NCBI GenBank assembly: GCA_964431735.1
Contig: CAYSLJ010000104.1
Location: forward strand, 1 to 26,329
Direction of reading: 5' to 3'
Length of the DNA: 26,329 bases
Origin: CALARM01 sp964431735
GTDB taxonomy: Bacteria; Vulcanimicrobiota; SpSt-956; JAKJGF01
Every line of letters begins with the position of its first letter. Within the stretch, counting starts at the first letter, position 1. Made by a program: the position numbers and the translations under genes. Under the pieces are notes generated by a model. That model did no database searches, had not been told where the DNA came from, and saw only the letters and a list, made by a program, of their open reading frames with translations. Positions 23,903-26,329 of this stretch are shown here, one piece after another.

Positions 23903-26257
23903 ATGAAATATTTATTCGTAACCATGTTAGTTCTGTTTCTTATGTTAACGTCTCTCTCTGCCAGTGAGAAGGATCTTTCCTATCCGGCACTTAATTCCAT
24001 TCTGTCATCATGCGAAAAAAATAAAGACACCTTTAAAGATAAAAAATACTATGTACCCGGCGCATGGACCGTTAACCCTCTCAGAGGAGAAGAAGATCTT
24101 AAAAAACTGGTTTCTTCCGGTGATATCTTAAATCCCGTACCGGTTGAATCTCCGTATAATCTCATAGAAACTACTATAAATAATATAATAGAATATGATT
24201 CTACAAGCAGACTGACTGAAAAAATAGATCTGAAAACAGGAACAGGGGCAATAGCAGTAAATTTCCTTCCAAGAGTCCTTTCCATGTATGACATTGACGG
24301 AGACGGTTATATAGGGACAGAAAAAGGGAAAGACATAACCCTTAATTCGGAAGGAACCAGGGAAACGGGAACATTTATAAAAAATATTCTTATTCTTCCC
24401 TATCTTAAGGCTCTGGGATATAATACGGTTCATCTTCAGCCAATAACTGAAATAGGAATTTACGGAAGGAAAGGGGATTTAGGCTCTCCCTTTGCCATAA
24501 AAGATCCTTTCACCATAGAACCGACTCTTGCAGATCCCATGTTTGAACAGACGGCAGAAGAACAGTATGAAGCATTTATAGAAGCAGCACATGCCCTGGA
24601 TATGAAAGTCGTTCAGGAAGTTATACCGAGAACTGTTTCCATAGATTCAACGGTTCTCGAAAAACACCCTGATTACGGATACTGGATAAAAGAAGGTTCC
24701 AATAAAAGAATGCCTGATTATTACAGTCCCAAATATCAGTACGAAACATCTACGGGGAAACGAACTTTTGCCGACAGAGCAGCCTTTGAAGAATGGTTTT
24801 TCAACGAATATAAAAGTAAAATTTATGGCGGCAATTATAAATTTAAAGATTTAATAGATGTAAATAAAACAGATAAGGAATATGCAGAGTTTTTCCTGAG
24901 GACTCCCGATCTGGTAAAAAGAGATGGGGAAACAGGGAAACTGATCGGGTATTACTATAAAATCGATAAAAACGGAAAAAAAATAGAAGGAGAAATAAAT
25001 GAAGATATAAGAGCAGAAGTACTTCCTGCCTTCTGTGATACACCATTTGAGATTCAGCCCTTCTGGTCCGATGTGACTTATCTGAAACTTTATTCGGACC
25101 CTACCTATGAAGAACTGCCTGTATTGAATATACTTACCTATGTTACAGCTAAATTCTTTAAAGATGTAGAACCTGAAATAGAGAAGAAATACAGAAATAA
25201 ACCTGTATGGGATATGATTACAGGTTATTTCGATAAATTTAAAAATATGGGAGTAGATGCTTTTGTTCTGGATATGGGTCATGCCCTTCCTGAAGATCTT
25301 AAAACAGAGATAAAAAAAGTTCTGCCCGGTGTATGGGAAGAAAATCTGGGTGCAGGTTTCACATATCTTGTAGACACTCCTATTGTAATAACAGGCAAGG
25401 TTTTTTCCTACTGTCAGCCTGCTTACAGTGATGCAAAGGAAATGAAAGCATATGAAACCCATCCTGAAGAAACAGTAACGTTCCATATAAAACATATGAG
25501 AAAATTATTTGAAGAAATCTCCCAGTTTGAAGTTTATAAAGGAAAGATGTTCGGTTTTACCGATAATTACAATACCAAACGAACAGGTCAGACACCTGCC
25601 ACAAGAACTTTAAGTAAAGCCCCGCTAAAAGACGGAATTCCCGATTTTACTCTTGCTCCCGTAGACTCAGTAAAGGCAGGAAGGATTTCTCTTCTTTATT
25701 ACACTCTCTGCAGAATCATATCGGAAAAGGAGGGGTCACCTCTCCTGTTTAATCCGGTCTTCGGAACGGAATTTGTTGCCACTTCTACCATAAACGTAGG
25801 ACTTTCCACACATATAGCAGAAGCAAATAGATTTTACGAATATATGTCTGAAGAAGAGAGAGCAAAACATCCCGATGCTGAAAGATTGCTCCTTATGAGC
25901 AAACCTGCCGGGCTGAGCGGTGAATGGACAAATAAGAAACATATTATAGGAGATATTCTTAAGTTAAATGATGCAATAAAAAATTTAAAACCTCTTCTTA
26001 AAAAGAACAGCCATATGGCAGTTATAGATACAAATGTTCCGGAGGTACTGTTTCTGTCTCTTTCCCAGCCCGGTAATGACGAGGAAATTATCGGAGTAAT
26101 AGCAAATCTGGATCTGGGAAAAGAGAAAACAATAAAATTCGAAGAAGATATAGTAAAATATTATCTTAACAGACCATCTCTATCTCCTGAGCCGGGGAAA
26201 GACGGAGAAATGAAAATTCCTCCGGGAGGAGTAACAGTTTTTACCTATGAAGATTGA
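23903..26257 (+). CDS. Secreted GH13 (alpha-amylase)-like protein with altered signature motifs
   Basis: A 784-residue exported protein. Signal peptide residues 1-21 (YLFVTMLVLFLMLTSLSAS). A Ca2+-loop-like DIDGDGYIG sits near 130. The TIM-barrel layout is GH13/GlgE-like: LKALGYNTVHLQPITEIGIY, GDLGSPFAIKDPFTIEPTLA, HALDMKVVQEVIPRTVSID and EKHPDYGYWIKEG. However, where GH13 region I has D-x-x-x-N-H this has VVQEVIPRTV (no His); region II reads GVDAFVLDMGH with Val455 for the usual Arg before candidate nucleophile D457; region III is WEENLGAG (E479/E480); region IV reads DNYNTKR, Asn557 in place of the third catalytic Asp. It may be an inactive binding protein or a divergent enzyme. SD AAGGGG is 8 nt before the ATG. 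It stands alone downstream of the kinase operon. Confidence 0.78.
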   Translation: MKYLFVTMLVLFLMLTSLSASEKDLSYPALNSILSSCEKNKDTFKDKKYYVPGAWTVNPLRGEEDLKKLVSSGDILNPVPVESPYNLIETTINNIIEYDSTSRLTEKIDLKTGTGAIAVNFLPRVLSMYDIDGDGYIGTEKGKDITLNSEGTRETGTFIKNILILPYLKALGYNTVHLQPITEIGIYGRKGDLGSPFAIKDPFTIEPTLADPMFEQTAEEQYEAFIEAAHALDMKVVQEVIPRTVSIDSTVLEKHPDYGYWIKEGSNKRMPDYYSPKYQYETSTGKRTFADRAAFEEWFFNEYKSKIYGGNYKFKDLIDVNKTDKEYAEFFLRTPDLVKRDGETGKLIGYYYKIDKNGKKIEGEINEDIRAEVLPAFCDTPFEIQPFWSDVTYLKLYSDPTYEELPVLNILTYVTAKFFKDVEPEIEKKYRNKPVWDMITGYFDKFKNMGVDAFVLDMGHALPEDLKTEIKKVLPGVWEENLGAGFTYLVDTPIVITGKVFSYCQPAYSDAKEMKAYETHPEETVTFHIKHMRKLFEEISQFEVYKGKMFGFTDNYNTKRTGQTPATRTLSKAPLKDGIPDFTLAPVDSVKAGRISLLYYTLCRIISEKEGSPLLFNPVFGTEFVATSTINVGLSTHIAEANRFYEYMSEEERAKHPDAERLLLMSKPAGLSGEWTNKKHIIGDILKLNDAIKNLKPLLKKNSHMAVIDTNVPEVLFLSLSQPGNDEEIIGVIANLDLGKEKTIKFEEDIVKYYLNRPSLSPEPGKDGEMKIPPGGVTVFTYED

Positions 26258-26315
26258 GTAAGTGAGTACCTGTCATTTTTACTATTAGGAATAGAATTTA
26301 ATTAATAGTCTCTTT

Positions 26316-26329
26316 CCTCGCGTCACGCG
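26316..26329. repeat. GTRA heptamer array cut by the window end
   Basis: CCTCGCGTCACGCG, reverse-strand GTGACGC-type units with the same CGAGG flank as at 18797. It begins 58 bp after the GH13-like gene and runs out of the window. Confidence 0.6.

Noticed and set aside
24851..25495. Long minus-strand ORF of 214 codons
   Set aside because: Antisense to the GH13-like gene, rich in Phe/Tyr/Cys as expected for the complement of Lys/Glu-rich coding DNA, no SD.

Overview
This is an AT-rich bacterial chromosome segment with short intergenic gaps, overlapping operons and good Shine-Dalgarno sites. It looks like an uncultured, deeply branching bacterium: many of its proteins are unrecognised or belong to unnamed families. 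It carries lipoproteins, type IV pilus minor pilins, a chemotaxis receptor and several multi-domain histidine kinases, so it probably senses its surroundings and moves by pili. I cannot assign a phylum from sequence alone, and I see no rRNA, tRNA, CRISPR array, transposase or phage gene.

Layout. 1-4.1 kb: a Ca2+/cation antiporter followed by a PocR-PAS-PAS hybrid histidine kinase, probably one operon. 4.1-7.6 kb, mostly minus strand: two very small genes (one TPR protein and one free-standing ClpX-type zinc finger), a coiled-coil PD-(D/E)XK-like protein, an XRE/MmyB-type regulator divergent from a small membrane protein, and a VapBC-type toxin-antitoxin pair with a clear palindromic operator. 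7.7-12.7 kb: mainly unrecognised proteins, including one with an ADP-ribosyltransferase-like N-terminus and HEAT-like C-terminus, a DUF7309/DUF6930-like protein followed by a decayed reading frame, and two small exported proteins in tandem. 12.7-18.6 kb: a Cache-type methyl-accepting chemotaxis protein, a TPR lipoprotein and a three-gene minor pilin operon (PilV-, PilW- and PilX-like). 18.6-19.0 kb: a non-coding region rich in inverted, direct and heptamer repeats. 19.0-23.7 kb: a three-gene signalling operon (PAS-PocR-GAF kinase, single-domain response regulator, REC-PAS-kinase-REC hybrid). 23.9-26.3 kb: a large secreted GH13-like protein whose signature motifs have changed at key positions.

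The pilin operon, the chemoreceptor and two sets of PocR/PAS/GAF kinases suggest a surface-sensing and motility region, but the links between them are inferred from proximity. The two kinases with PocR domains share a cysteine pattern that may mark a common ligand or cofactor.

The most distinctive non-coding signal is a family of 7-nt tandem units with a GTRA core (GTGACGC, GTAACGC, GTGAGTC, GTGAAGA and relatives). They occur only between genes or at gene ends, often in inverted pairs and sometimes starting at the stop codon. The best leads in the window are this repeat family, the 18.6-18.85 kb inverted-repeat element, the motif-altered GH13-like protein, the ART-like/HEAT protein and the free-standing ClpX zinc finger.
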